Shown piece after piece: positions 11,699 to 24,079 of a DNA stretch of 64,000 nt (position 1 is the stretch's first letter; each line of letters starts with the position of its first letter). The notes beneath the pieces are model-generated. The model did not search any database, had not been told where the DNA came from, and saw nothing but the letters and a program-made list of their open reading frames with translations. The DNA is from Erythrophleum ivorense (taxonomy: Eukaryota; Streptophyta; Magnoliopsida; Fabales; Fabaceae). The translations under genes were made by a program, and so were the position numbers. Location of the stretch: positions 5,911,501 through 5,975,500 of the forward strand of contig JAIUCV010000011.1 of assembly GCA_026724425.1 (NCBI GenBank), read 5' to 3'.

Positions 11699-11966
11699 TA
11701 ATAATTTCTTAATTTTAGGTAAGAAAGAGATATATTTTATAATAGATTAGGGAGTCAAATTACCTATTTCTTGAGTAACTTGGTTTAAATTTTTATTCAA
11801 TCAAACAAAATGAAGAAAATATCTCATTTACAATATCTTTATCAATTTTGAGCTTTATTTGATATTGATTTTTATCTCAAGAGAAAGGTAAAAGATTATA
11901 GAAAGGAATGAGAAAAAGGAAGAAAAATTGGAAAGTCAAAAGGTAAGCTTAATGAGTCAACTTACT
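11699..11966 (+). repeat. Athila 3' LTR, truncated to 268 bp
   Basis: It matches 1228-1494 and then stops matching immediately after CTTACT. The remaining 1.15 kb of the LTR is missing. Differences between the two LTRs (roughly one in ten by eye) point to an old insertion. Confidence 0.88.
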
Positions 11967-12599
11967 CCCTTCTTTGGTGCGCCACTCAAGACTCTCTTAG
12001 AGTATATTTAAACTAGAAGCAAGTCGGTGGTAAGGGTTGGAGCAAAAGAGGACGTGTTTTAAGAAGTCAAAAGGTCCACTTTTACAACTTTTCAAATTTG
12101 CAAGTTAGTTCTTCTTCTTAATTTTGTTAATTTGGGCTCATTTGAACTACTTTTTAAGAATCGTATTTTTTATCATAAAATTTAAGTCCTCTAACTTATA
12201 AATACCTTTGGTTTCACCCAAATTGGATTTAAAATCATTCCGAACCATTCGATCAACTGATGATCGAAATCGCTCACTGGAGGGGTTTTAACTGTTGCAA
12301 GGATTCTTATGATTTTTAGGGCCTTTGAGAATTCCAGAAAACTCAAAATTTCTATTTAAAGATCCTTTCTTTGAGTTTTTTAAAAAAGTGCCCAAATTTA
12401 CAAAAATGTCATTGCATGTTCATCAAATTTTGTTTAGCTATTATGGCTTCATTTTCAAGGTACTTTTGGCTTTATATTCTCATTCTTTGATGTCTAGATC
12501 ATTGCTCTAATTTTATTTGGCCTCAATTCTTACCATTTACGGGACTTCCTTTTATAACTAATTAATTTTAGGCTATTTATAAAGGAATTGAGTATTACA
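11967..12599 (-). repeat. LTR-A fragment (5' part of an LTR), minus orientation
   Basis: It matches the 20790-21449 portion of the LTR-A copy at 17695-21449, for example TCACCCAAATTGGATTT and the AACTCAAAATTTCT region. It ends GAGTATTACA at 12599, the degenerate TGTAACA-type terminus. It joins the Athila 3' LTR with no spacer, so one deletion removed both the rest of the Athila LTR and about 2.4 kb of LTR-A. Confidence 0.75.
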
Positions 12600-14460
12600 G
12601 GATCCATATAAAGTTTTTAGTACTTGCAAAATAAACAAAGTAATGACCACTAATGTTTTAAAAATAACATAATAGTAGTGCACTAATAAGTAACACATGC
12701 CATTAATATAATGTTATGGAAGAAATGAAATGCAAGACAAAGATGTTATTAAGATAACATAATAATGATTCAAGGGTTCTTCAAGCAAAATTTATTTTCT
12801 AAGTAACAATGGTTCTACTGACACTTTGTTCTATTCTCCTAAAAATACATGAATTTCCTTCTAAAGGGAAACAAGTTTCACTAAGCAAAATTCACAAATT
12901 ACTAAAGTTTATGTACCAAGATGTTTATTCAAATTGCAAGATTTACAACTTAGAAAGATTGGCAAATCTCTAAAATATATTGTCTATAAAATCTATAAAG
13001 ACAAAAACAAATATTACATTATTAAGATTAAAAACAACTAACCTAATGAACAAGAAGCTTACTTTAGATTATGAAATTAAATACAAATTACGAGAGTAAA
13101 TACACAAATTCTAAACTTAAGAAAAAAGAATTAGCATGTTTATTGTCACCATACCTTAAGAAGCTTACCTCTAATGGCAAACCTAACTTTCACAAGGAAA
13201 AATCATTGCATAGAAGAACCAAAAGCTACCAACACATGAAGCTTCCTTCCAAATGAAAAAAAAGTTAACAAACTTTCACCTTTCCTTCCTCAAATGCATA
13301 CGAGATTTCATGCCATTTTCTCCTTTACATGAATGTTGATGAAACAAGGTGGTGGGGGTCTAAAAAATGCAGGCTCTGATTCATGAAATGCTAGCCATCT
13401 TATATCCAGGGCATTTGCAGCAAAATGCATTGTTTAAGGGAGTAATTTTGAAATAATGAGTGAAATGCACCATTTTGAATGTTTTCACTAGATGTCTCAC
13501 CAGGAATTACTGATCAAATGAATGACATAGATTCAGTGGACATGACTTGTAGTTCCCTCTTTAAATGGAGAAACTTTGCACACCATCAAAAGTTGACTAT
13601 AAAATGAGAACTTGAGTTCTTTATAATCTTTATAAAAGACCAAAAAAAGAAGAGAAACTTGGAAAATATTACTAAATTCCCTAAAAATATAACATTTTAT
13701 TGTAATACTTCTGGTACCATAAAATTTGATAGATAATAATTTTTTACTATGGTATATTGCTAAAAACGTCATAGCGTGACAAATGATTTTATAATCCAAT
13801 TCATTTGGAGTAGTTGATAAGATGGTGATGGTTAGCTAAGTTATGGATTAGACATTAAAATAGGTAAATTGGAAGGAGGATTAATAAACAAAAAATAAAT
13901 TGTTGTTAAAGGTGATTAATTTTTCAAATTGGTCTTATAATATATAATTGCCTAATAATAATTTTTTAATTATATTTTATTTAAAAAATTAAAATAAAAA
14001 GTTAGTCCTAATAATTTTAATAGATGCAAGAGACAAAAATAAGATTTTAAAAAGTTATTCAAAGATTAAATTAAAAGATTTATACATCAACTTAAGAAAT
14101 TAGATATTTAAGAAAAAATTATAATTTACTCATAAACAAATCATTTATCTTAAGGATTGAGAGCCACATTTTTCTTTTTAATTTCATTCTTTAGGCATTT
14201 AAGTTAGGCCAATGAAGCCTACATTAATCTAAAAAAGCATTAGACCTTTTGCATTTCATTGTTGCTAGCAAGACCCCAAGATCCCTTAACATTTTTTTTT
14301 TGTCGACAAGGACCCAAATTTTTTTTTTTGATAAACAACAACCATACAAGAAGAAAGATATCTCAATTTTTATACTTGCCACCTTCTTTTTAAGTTTGGA
14401 TAATAACTTAAACATTATCTTCAACACAACAATTATAGTTTAAAGCTTAAGTGTTTACAT
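12600..14460. other. AT-rich sequence, nothing recognised
   Basis: Short frames only, poly-A/T runs, and no protein motif, tRNA or LTR terminus that could be supported. Confidence 0.5.
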
Positions 14461-14469
14461 TTTACAATG

Positions 14470-15370
14470 TACTGGTGGTTGCACATTGATAGAGGCTGTC
14501 TATTGGAACCTGTCAAGATGCCTTCTCAGATTCGACTCAATACTGGATCATGTAATTATCAAGACAGGCGCATAAAAGAAACACAAATCAGAATCACAAA
14601 AAGGGAGAAAATAGAAATAACATAAAGAAGGATAAAGGAAGAGGATAGTTGGTCTTAGGGGGACTAAACTCCAAGAGAACTTGTCTCTTTCACCCTAGCC
14701 ATGAGATGCCACAAGGTAGACCACCTTTGAAGAGTCTTTAATTCTTTCTAACACTCGAGAGCAAGAACAACTCACAAGAATTCTAAAAATTTCATTCATT
14801 CATCTTCTTCTCCAAAGTGGCGTACAAGATAGTCTTAAAAGAAAAATGAAACTTTAGCCAAACAAAATTACTATAAACTCCTAAAAAGTAGTGCCATATA
14901 TGAGGGGATTTTGGGAACTTACAATCTGAATATTAATCCCTCTTAAATGGTGTATAAAAATACAAAAAGAAAATATCCAAGTCTGTATAAAAAGTAAATA
15001 AAATAAACTAAATAATTAGCCAAGAGGACGTTTAAAACAACACATGGATGGCATATGACTTTTAAGTGAACTAATCTCAACCACAAGATCTTCTTCTAGC
15101 TTGAATTTGGTCCATTTATTAGGTATAACATATGGATGCCTTCTCTACTCTTTTTAGCTTCAAATTCAACTAAGTGTAAGGCCTCTATTTCTATTAATTT
15201 ATGTATTACTCCATTCAAGGCTTCTTTCATCACATTAGCTCTTGATCTTGTCACCAATCCCCCTAAGCCTTACAACAACTCCTTAATTTTCTTAGTTGGT
15301 TGTACCGACTCACATTGTTGCTCTCGTTCAAGCTTTCCAATGTTGTCTCCATCACACATCCTCTTACTAG
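14470..15370 (-). mobile_element. probable 3' end of a decayed Ty3/gypsy element
   Basis: On the minus strand (15365-15130) a stretch reads GLVTRSRANVMKEALNGVIH, after one stop. This resembles the 'G(P)xTRxRAK' tail common in plant gypsy polyproteins. Downstream (15000-14470) is a non-coding stretch that could be its LTR or 3' UTR. LTR ends were not located. The call is tentative. Confidence 0.35.
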
Positions 15371-15379
15371 GATGAAAAT

Positions 15380-16190
15380 TTTCTCTTTTATTTGTATTTT
15401 TTATTTAAAATATTTATACTTTATTATTTAAAAAAATCACCTTATGTTACTGCCATTTTTATATTTTTGGGAGGTGGGAGTAGCCTATGTTTATAAAATA
15501 ATTTTTAGAATTTCAGTAATATTTTAAAATGAAAACTAATCGATACATGGGATGGTTAGTTTCTATTTAAATTTTGCTTTTTTTCTTCTACTTGGGGTTG
15601 TCATTTTGTAATGAAATAAAAAAATACATTTATGTGTATGTGTGTTTCTATTTAAAATTCATTTTCCTCTTCTTGGTGTCACCATTTTGTAATGAGATAA
15701 ACAAATATTTATGTTTGTATACTCTCCTTTAAAATAACATTTTATAGGAAAATATTATTGGTTAAATTAATATTTTAGTTTTTTTATTAATTGTTTCAAT
15801 TTGATTCCTTAATATAACTTGCTAAATTGGTTAAACTCTAGTTCTCATTGCATGTATCATGAATTGTCACCTCTATGAGGAAATATGTCTGATGGCTTTG
15901 ATATAGTATTAATTTATGTGTTTATTAACTTGATAAACGTTGTAGGTGGTTTAAGATGCCTATGATATTAATTAAAAGTACTTAATGAACTAAATAAAGT
16001 TGGCATAAAACAAATTTAAAAAATCAAATCAGAACAATAACAAATTTAAGATACCAAAATACTAATAACTCAGCTATTATTTAAATTTATTGATTTTATA
16101 TAAAATCAATGATATAAATGTAAAAGGCAATAAAATATGACGAGCAATATTTACATAATGAAGAGCTATCAGGAAAATGAAAGTTACTCA
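15380..16190. other. AT-rich sequence, nothing recognised
   Basis: T-rich and A-rich stretches without coding motifs or repeat ends. Confidence 0.5.
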
Positions 16191-16199
16191 CAAGTTGTT

Positions 16200-16360
16200 A
16201 TTACTTATATGGAAGCTGAGGAATATGGCAATACCAAGCAATGATGTTTTGTAAAAGCATTGTCTCAATATAAGTGTAAAATATGTTTTTTGTCATAATG
16301 AGATACTAAATCATTTATTCTTACTTTGTGAATTTTGCAACGTCTTTGTGTTTTGGATCT
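16200..16360 (+). pseudogene. LINE reverse-transcriptase zinc-finger (zf-RVT-like) scrap
   Basis: The plus strand reads CHNEILNHLFLLCEFCNVFV, matching the C...ES..HLF..C......W pattern found at the C-terminus of plant LINE polyproteins. A stop interrupts the region before it. It is only about 50 codons long, so the call is tentative. No poly-A tail or target duplication was found, and nothing else is recognised up to 16759. Confidence 0.45.
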
Positions 16361-16764
16361 AATATATAAATTTGGCCATAATTTATCCAACTGAGATCAA
16401 TTAGCTTTTTGGTTAGCCATTGGTGCACTCGGTAGGATGTTAATCAAGATTTGCTACTTGAAAACATTTTTTTAATTATACTCATCCTTGACAATTAATA
16501 TATTTGGTATGCAAAAAACAAATTATTGATGAAAACAAGCAACAAAATGCCTTGTAGGAGTTGTACACAAAATCAACGTTTAGCAGAGTATGTTATCGGT
16601 TAGACCCTATCAAGGTTGAATGAAAAGAGTTTAGAGATACTCCAGGCTTCAACCTATTCCATCAAAGAAGGTAGTTGGGTTTTATTTTGGCATTTTAAGT
16701 ATAAGAAGTTAAATGTGGTAATACCTTAATTTATTTAATGTCAACACCTATTGAAAATTAGTGC

Positions 16765-17694
16765 TAATAATCACACTTAGAGAAGGAGAAATAGATGTGG
16801 TATGCAAAAAATTCAAATAACATAAATTTTTGCAAATATAAAAGTGGGAGAAGCTCAAAGTGGAGCGAGTAGACATTAAATGGAGTGAGCTATTGTAAGC
16901 AACTGGAACAAGCTATTATATGCAGGTGAAGTAAGTTATTACGAGTAAGTGGAACATGCTTTTATATGCAAGTGAAATAAGTTATTATGAGCAAGTGGAA
17001 CATGCTTTTATATGCAAGTGAAAGATCTTCCAAAAATAGATTTAGCAAGACATGCAACTAATAAAAAATAGATATAAAGAGAAAGAAACATAATATCAAC
17101 TTAATCTTGATTTAGCTCCTTAAATTTACATCCAATCCCCTTAAAATTTTAAGAGACTTTCCTTTAAACAACAAGAACTACAGTCTATAAGTTTTATGCA
17201 TTCACTACGAATACAAGTTTTGCAAGCTCACCTTAAACTTTTTACACAAGGTTTTCTATAACATATCCTTAACACTTTCTCATATTTAGAGAGTTACAAA
17301 TTATAATATAGAAAGAATATTCACCTTTTACCCAGGGATTTCACTAAGCTTAGTAATTGTTTCTCAAAAGTTAATACATTAGAAACTCAAAATATTTTTA
17401 AGAAATAAATGATCTTTAAATGCTTGAATAATTTTTAATGATTTGCACTCAAGCCTTCAACACATTTATATCACTTTACCAACTTCTAACTATTAGAGAT
17501 AGAATGGAGATTGTAAACACTTTTTGACTAAAATAGAGGAAGCATCTTTTCAACGTTCACAAGCTTCTTTTTCAATGGCAATTGGCTACACAATGTTCTT
17601 CCAAAACCAACCTATTTTGTCCAATCTCCATAAATGCTATTAAATGTTTACTTCATGGGTTAGATAAACATGTTCATTTTTCTTATAAAAGTAG
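16765..17694 (-). repeat. SIRE 3' LTR, distal part
   Basis: It matches 39443 onward (shared AAAAAATTCAAATAA and AAATTTTTGCAAATAT words). The LTR is cut at 17694 by a solo LTR-A and resumes at 21455. Its end reads TAATAATCAC where the 5' LTR has TGATAATCAC. Confidence 0.85.
16901..17022. repeat. 46-bp tandem repeat, about 2.7 copies, in the SIRE 3' LTR
   Basis: Units start at 16901, 16947 and 16993, each beginning AAxTGGAACAxGCTxTTATA. The 5' LTR has one equivalent unit (near 39575), so the array expanded in one LTR. Confidence 0.85.
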
Positions 17695-20600
17695 TGTAAC
17701 ACTATAACCAGACATTATCAAAGTATATCACAAGTGGCATTAAAATGCCATTTTAATTAATTTACCACTTTTAGCAGTAGAAATAATCAACACGTAATGC
17801 CAAAATAATTCATTAATGGCCAAATAAATCATATAAGCTTGCCAAATGTAATAACCATCCTCAACATATTTGTTCAACTATAAATGACACAATTGGAAGT
17901 TCAAAAATTTGCTACAAGCCATATTCTACAAAACCACATCACAATACATATTTTCTCCTAAGCCAAGTGAGCTCAAACTTGGCCAAATGGGCCATATGAG
18001 TTTACCAACCCTTTCTTCTATTCATAATATACTTAATCACATTAGGAACACCATAATTCATTATGCAAATCTCAGGTTTGAAGCCATTTTCCTCAAAACA
18101 GATTTGTTTACCTCAGGTTCTAGGGACAAGTTACTGACATAAATTTTGAAGAATCATAATTAATTCTAAAAAATCGAAGTCAAGTAAATGATAGCTTCTT
18201 GGAAAGCCCTGAATGTCAACCATAGTTTAAAAATTATTTCAGATTATAAAAACATCAACTAAACCACACATGACAATAGAATAGCACCAAAGGTCTAGCT
18301 GCCTAGGTTTGTTGTCACAGGTTTCTGATATAAATTTTAAAAATTCATAACTAATTCTAGAAAAATCAAAATCCAGCAAACCATACCATTCTGAAAAGCT
18401 GTGAATGTTTACTTTTGAATAAAAATAATTTTAGATCAATTAATGGCATCTAACTTATGAAAATTGATGGACCAATACTAAAGGTCTATTTACAATATTG
18501 GTACTGACTACCAACTTCAAAAATTCATATCTTCCTCAGTAAAAATCCAAATGAGGTGCTTTCAAGTGCTATAGAAAAGCTTATCATTCCTAGTTTATTT
18601 TTGTAAAATTTCATAAGTATTGGATATGATTTGGCTCTCAAATAACATAGAAGAAGAAACTAATTATATGAAAAGTGCATATACCAAATTTGAAAATTTT
18701 TTCAACTTTGAAGATTCAAAATTTATTTTTTAGAGCTCCAAATAATGTGGTTCTTAGCTCAACAAAAAGATCTAGATGAGACCTACAAATTTCATAGGAA
18801 AATTTATCCATTTGGTTAATTTAGGGTATAGGGTGCAAAAATGGGACTTTTAGGTACTCAATGAGGTCAAATTGAAACTAATTACTCTTCTAGTCTAGCG
18901 ATAAGCATTTAGGCACGTCCCAATGGATGACAATAGCATATAAAGGCTACAAAAAAGGTCCAAATACACATGCACCACAAATTCACTCTTTCACATTTAC
19001 TTATACATAATTGTAACCAAGCATAAGGGTAGTAAAACTCTTCATACTCATCCATATGGTTCCAAAGTACATACATATAACATGTTTACATACTTTTGAA
19101 CATGTTCAATAGTCTACATTACATATACAACACATAGTTACATCATTTGACATTAATATGTCTTCAAAATGCTTATTTAGCTACTCTACTGTCCAGGTCT
19201 TGCTTCCTAAGGTTGTTGGCCTCTTTTTCTTTGTTCTCTTGGGTCACCTAGACATGAATAAACATATGAAAGGGAAAGAGTGAGATTCAAAGAATTTCAA
19301 TAGCTTTCACCATTTCAAACATATATAATGGATGCAATCCAATTTTAAGAATGCATGCATGTCTCTTAGGCTAGTCATAAACATACGTAAATTATTTTCT
19401 ATGTTCAAGAAACTCATACGCATCATACATAGGCTCTCAAGGGAATTGATTTAGCCTCACCTATTTTCATGAAATTTTTGACTTAGCCTCATTCTTCTTG
19501 AGACTTTTGGCTTTGTCTCACTCAATCTTAGGGACTTTTAGTTTATCTTTATATTTGTTAAGGGACTTTTGGCATCATTATACCTATTCAAGCCAAAATA
19601 CATTCATAAAGTCATTTCATAATGCATAATGGTACCATAGCAAGTAAGCAATAGCTAAAAACATATTTCATCATTCAAACATATACACAAGCACTCAAAG
19701 ATAGGAAAACATCTAAGTAATGCATGAGAGAAAGGTTAGAGAGCTACCTTAGAGCCAATGCCCACACTTTTCTCTTAGATTTCTTCTCCCTCTTATCGGC
19801 CACACACTGGAAACTTGGAGGCACTAAGTTCTCTTGGCCTAAATACATCAAATGAGACATACTTAGATCATTGGAATTAGCTCTAGTCTTATACAACTCC
19901 TATGCATGCTTACTTTCTCATTTGTCTCCATAATGCTTCCATATAAGAAACAATTAAGCAACTCTTAAAATTCATGATCTTGGCTCCCATTTTTCATTCA
20001 TTTTAGGTCCTTTGACTCTTTTTAGACTCCTTGGAGTCATCACACATTCATTTTTAGGAGCTTAGGTATAAGTTGCTTCCTAATGTTACATTATGGAGCT
20101 TACACCTTTATCTCACATTCCATGGCTTCTAAATTTTTTTCAAGATTTTCTTTGATACTCTTCCATCATATCTAGTCTCATTCTAGGTTTAGAAGAAATT
20201 AAAACACTTGCTAAATGCTTGGGAGAGTCTAGGCCGAGACATAAGCATGATATGGAGCTCATAGACTTCTTCAATTTTTCTTGAAAGGAATGACATATGT
20301 ACAACTTCCTAGAGGTCTAAGGAACTCACACTAAGTCTCACATAAGTCTAATTACCTCTAAGAAAAATCAAATTTTATCATTTGTTTCAAAACCCCAAGT
20401 TGTGCTAATTTAATTTCTAATGCATCTTAGTTGGATTTCTTTGCATATACTTATTCCTCACACTCCAAAACCTATGATTCTCCCTTGCTAGGACCAGATT
20501 TTACCCTCCCTTGGTTAGGCTCTAAGTGGGACAAAACACAAACTAAGAGAGACAAGGAAGAATTACAAGAAGAACAATGGACTTTACCTTGTTTCTAGGC

Positions 20601-21449
20601 TTGTTTCAAGAGTTCTTTCACTTGGCATGCTTCTCTCCTTCAAACTTTATCTTCTTCCTTCTGAACTAGACCCAAAATAATCCCAAATCATTCATGAAAA
20701 CGATAGAAAGAAAGAGGAAAAGGAGAAGAATAAACTTAATGAAGGAAGAACCATGAAATTTGACACCTTTCCTTACCTTTTGCAAGCTTTTTTGCCCTTC
20801 TTAGCTCTCCTCTTGTGCGCCCTTCCTTGGCTAAGCTCTCTTCTATTTTGGATAGAATATATGTCGGTTAGGAGAGGAGGAGAAGAGCTAAACGTGCTTT
20901 AAGAAGCTAAAAGTTCACTTTATGTAACTATTTTACTTTTCATTTTAGTCCAAAAACCATGGTTTCTCTATTTGGCCTCATTTCAACTCCTTTTTGAAAT
21001 TCGTATTTTCCATCACAAAATTTGGGTCCTCTAACTTATAAATTGCCTTGGGTTTCACCCAAATTGGATTTGAAACTATTCCAAATCGTTTGATCAAAGT
21101 TTCGGTTAACTAATAGCTGAAATTACTCATTAGAAGGGTTTCAACTATTTTAAGGGTTCCTATGATTTTCAAGGCCTCTGAGAACTCTGAAAAACTCAAA
21201 TTTCTCATTTAAAAAGCTCTTTTGTGAGTTTTCCAAATTTGCCAAAAATTACGAAATTGCCCCAACTTATTTTGGCAAAATTTCTTAGTTCTTCTAACTT
21301 TGGTTTTAGGATATCTTAAGCCTCAAATCCTCATTTTTTATTATTTAAATTTTTATCTTAATTTTACTTGATTTTAAATCATTCATTTCAGGGGACTTAC
21401 TTTTATATTTGGTGAGTTTCATGCCTTTATGGAGAAATTTGATGGTACA
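17695..21449 (-). mobile_element. solo LTR-A (3.75 kb) inserted in the SIRE 3' LTR
   Basis: It begins TGTAACACTATAACC and ends GATGGTACA, with AGTAG duplicated on both sides (17690-17694 and 21450-21454). The uninterrupted 5' LTR reads ATAAAAGTAAATAGTT at this place, which confirms the insertion. It is the reverse complement, with divergence, of the copies at 25168 and 58454. It contains no polyprotein coding sequence. TGTAACA...TGTTACA termini and very long LTRs are common in Tekay/Del chromoviruses, which is the likely source. Confidence 0.88.
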
Positions 21450-21700
21450 AGTAGATAGTTACAAAAGAGAGATATAAAAAGAATAATACATTTATTCCAT
21501 GTTCAAATTGCTTGTCTAAAAGCAGATGATTGGTTTTGTCTATGTTCATTAATATTTTTTCTCTCAGATATAGACAGGTTAGCTATTAAAATAGTCTAAA
21601 AGATAATGTGCTTTTATATGGAAAATACTTTTGACTTTTATTATCATTAAAGTCATGGCCTAAGTGAGATTTTAAAGGCCTACTTAACCTTAGGCCAATA
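21450..21700 (-). repeat. SIRE 3' LTR, proximal part
   Basis: It matches 40205-40449 and starts (minus strand) at TATTGGCCTAAGG next to the polypurine tract. The first five bases are the duplicated target of the solo LTR. Confidence 0.85.
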
Positions 21701-21716
21701 ATCTCCCCTTTTTTAT
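21701..21716 (-). other. SIRE polypurine tract
   Basis: On the minus strand AAAAAAGGGGAGAT directly precedes the 3' LTR. This is the characteristic SIRE/Maximus plus-strand primer site. Confidence 0.85.
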
Positions 21717-22119
21717 GATAACAAAACCTCAACAATGCAAAATCAAGTTTATGTAAAAGTTATATATGCTCTCCTTGAATATTTGGATCCCTTTCAAAAG
21801 TAATTTGCTTAAGAGTACAACGTATAAAGGTTAAAAACATATAAAGTATAGATAATATTCAGTGAAGTTACAATTAATCACACAAAACATATAACTCTTA
21901 AAATTTTGCATAGACTATTCTATCTCTTTGTTAACAACAAAAGGGTAAAGAATTTGATAAGTATAGATTAAGCACAGAGTAATCTCGTAATAAGAAAGTA
22001 GCAAAAGCAGATAATGATGCAAAGCATAAATTCAACACAAATTAATCAAATTGCTTAATTCATGAAAAAAAAATTATTGTCACTTACTGGTCAAAAACAT
22101 TTAAAAGGTTTTAAAAAAT

Positions 22120-24070
22120 TAAAGTGAATCTTTAAGTTGTTCTTTTAAATGATAGAAAGCTTGCCTTATTCGATTAGTGAGGTGAAGAATGCAAGAATCA
22201 ACATCCTCAAGTTGCTGTAGTAACACCTGCTTACCCTCTTCAAAGGCTTACTTGGAGTCATGCAATTATGTAGTGACAAAGTTAGGTTTCTACCTTATAA
22301 CCCCATGACTGTTGACCATGCCATAGATAATTGTAACATTTGTGGCTAGACGATCAAAATTGTTCCTAAATTCTTGCACATTTGTATTTAAGGTGCAGAA
22401 AAGCTTAAGGATCGAATCATTAAAAGATGGCTAAACAACAATGGGAGGAGAAGGTGAAGGTGAAGGAGGAAGGGCCTAGTGATCATTGCAAGGAAGTGCA
22501 AAAGGAAAGTTAAGAGGAAGAAGGGGTGTAAGTAAATGAGGTTCAATTAGAGTAGGTGGATAGAAGGGAGATTCTAGTAAAGATGTGGGAGGAGAAGATT
22601 CATGATAGATAAAAAAGGTTGGTAAGGGTGACAAAAATGGAGGAAGGAAATCAGGAATGGTAGGCAGAGAAGAGGAAGGAAGAATGACTAAAGGAAGAAG
22701 TACATTTTCTTTAGAGTTGAATGTTAAAGTTACCTTAACCTAATTTATTTTGTGAGATAAACATGTACTAGATAGAGGAGGCATAATAAGTCTTGAAGGA
22801 AGAACTTGAGAAATAGAGGAGGTTAGTTAAAGTTGCTTTAGTGCATCATCCAAAGGTGGAAAGGGCTTTATCATTTTGCATAAAAAGAGGAGTGTTGAGT
22901 CAAAAGTTAGAAGGTTAGTCAACTAGTTCTAATAAAAAGTAATCTTAAATAGGTGCTTACTGCAGGTTCCTCCAAAATAATAGTAGAAGCTTCCTCAGTA
23001 ATATTCTTTTAGTTTGAAAAGGAAGTTTTTATGGATTTCCTTTAGTCAAGTAACAGAGGAGCCTATCTTGAATATCTTAACTTGGCATAAAAAGTCTTAG
23101 GATTAGCCTTATATTCATCCATATCACAGTTTCTGATCCACTCACTATCTATTGGTGTGTACTCCATAAATTTAAGGATTGCAGCATCATAGGTCACAGA
23201 AACAATCCAGTGGGCATATCCTTCAAAGCCACTCCATAAGGTAGACTTATAGCTTGTGAAGTGCTATGGCTAGTTTCCTCCATATATTTTAGCATCCAAT
23301 GATAAATAGTGATGCTTTTATTAGGCCATGAGATTGTAAATCCAGAAAAATCTCTATGGGTCAATACATCAAAAGTTCATATTCTAGGAAACATGGTGAT
23401 TCCTATAATATGTACTGCCACATGATATGGAAATAAAACAACCTGAGCATTAACTTTCCTCCTTGTTATCAAATCTCTTCATTTAGCAACACACTCAAAG
23501 GCATCAACAAATGTTGCTTCAATCTAAATAGGCCAAGAATAACTAGCAAAGAAGTATTCTAAATTTCCTAAAAGGAGACTTTAAAAATTTTCTTTAATGT
23601 GTTGGCACCCACAATGACTAGTTTTCCATTTACTAGTAAGCTTATGGCTTTGCCTTCCTTGATAATGTGTAGGTTTGTATAGAACTCCCAAACCAAGTCA
23701 TTATAAACTGATTCATTCACTATTACCAAAGGAGGCCATTTCATAGACTTAAAATCCATCTTAATTAGGCAGTTCAATTGAGTTGATTTCTTAAAATCAA
23801 TGCATCTACCAATAACAATAGGTCTATGTATAAAATCCAATAGATACTTTTCCAAGTGTCGTAAAGTGCGAAACTTTAGCAGTAGGTGCTCAATAGATTC
23901 CTTGTTTTGTTTTTCTTCCGTAATCTTGTTCTTGTTTTTACCTTCTGTTATGAATGGAGATTTTCTTGAAAGGGTTTCACAAATGCTAATACCGTTCAAT
24001 TTTCTTTGTTGTTTTTGTCTTCCTTCTTCAGACCAATTTTGGTTTTTGTTAGTATTCCTCTTTCACTTGG
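22120..24070 (-). pseudogene. SIRE env-position ORF (third ORF), broken
   Basis: Downstream of pol, the minus strand carries a long decayed reading frame. The best open piece is 23999-23568 (RPIVIGRCIDFKKSTQLNCL ... SVYNDLVWEFYTNL ... INGKLVIVGANTL-like), resembling the plant transposon protein domain found in ORFs of Athila and SIRE-like elements. It continues with stops: FDVLTHRDFSGFTISWPNKS (about 23370-23310), a proline/serine-rich tract (LPPSPSPSPPIVV, about 22470-22430) and a C-terminal part with coiled-coil character (QQLEDVDSCILHLTNRIRQA, about 22230-22150). The 23999 frame starts at a TTG rather than ATG, so it is not a true start. No convincing signal peptide was seen. An envelope role is inferred from position only. 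Confidence 0.6.
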
Positions 24071-24079
24071 ATTAAGCAT

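Larger units (their letters stand above)
1228..11966 (+). mobile_element. Athila-type Ty3/gypsy LTR retrotransposon, 3' LTR truncated
   Basis: A direct repeat (1228-1494 and 11699-11966, about nine bases in ten identical by eye) brackets an internal region with, in order, a tRNA-Asp-like primer site, gag with a CCHC knuckle, aspartic protease, reverse transcriptase, RNase H, integrase, a spacer, an env-position ORF and polypurine tracts. The order PR-RT-RH-IN is that of Ty3/gypsy. The primer site, the long LTR and the extra ORF after integrase point to Athila. Every coding part has stops and frame changes, so the copy is dead. The 3' LTR stops after 268 bp where it meets LTR-A sequence, which implies a later deletion. 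The 5-bp target duplication cannot be tested because the 3' end is gone. Confidence 0.9.

Noticed and set aside
14460..14600. Possible tRNA gene near a GATTCGACT word
   Set aside because: No cloverleaf arms could be drawn and the surrounding sequence reads as a retrotransposon 3' region.
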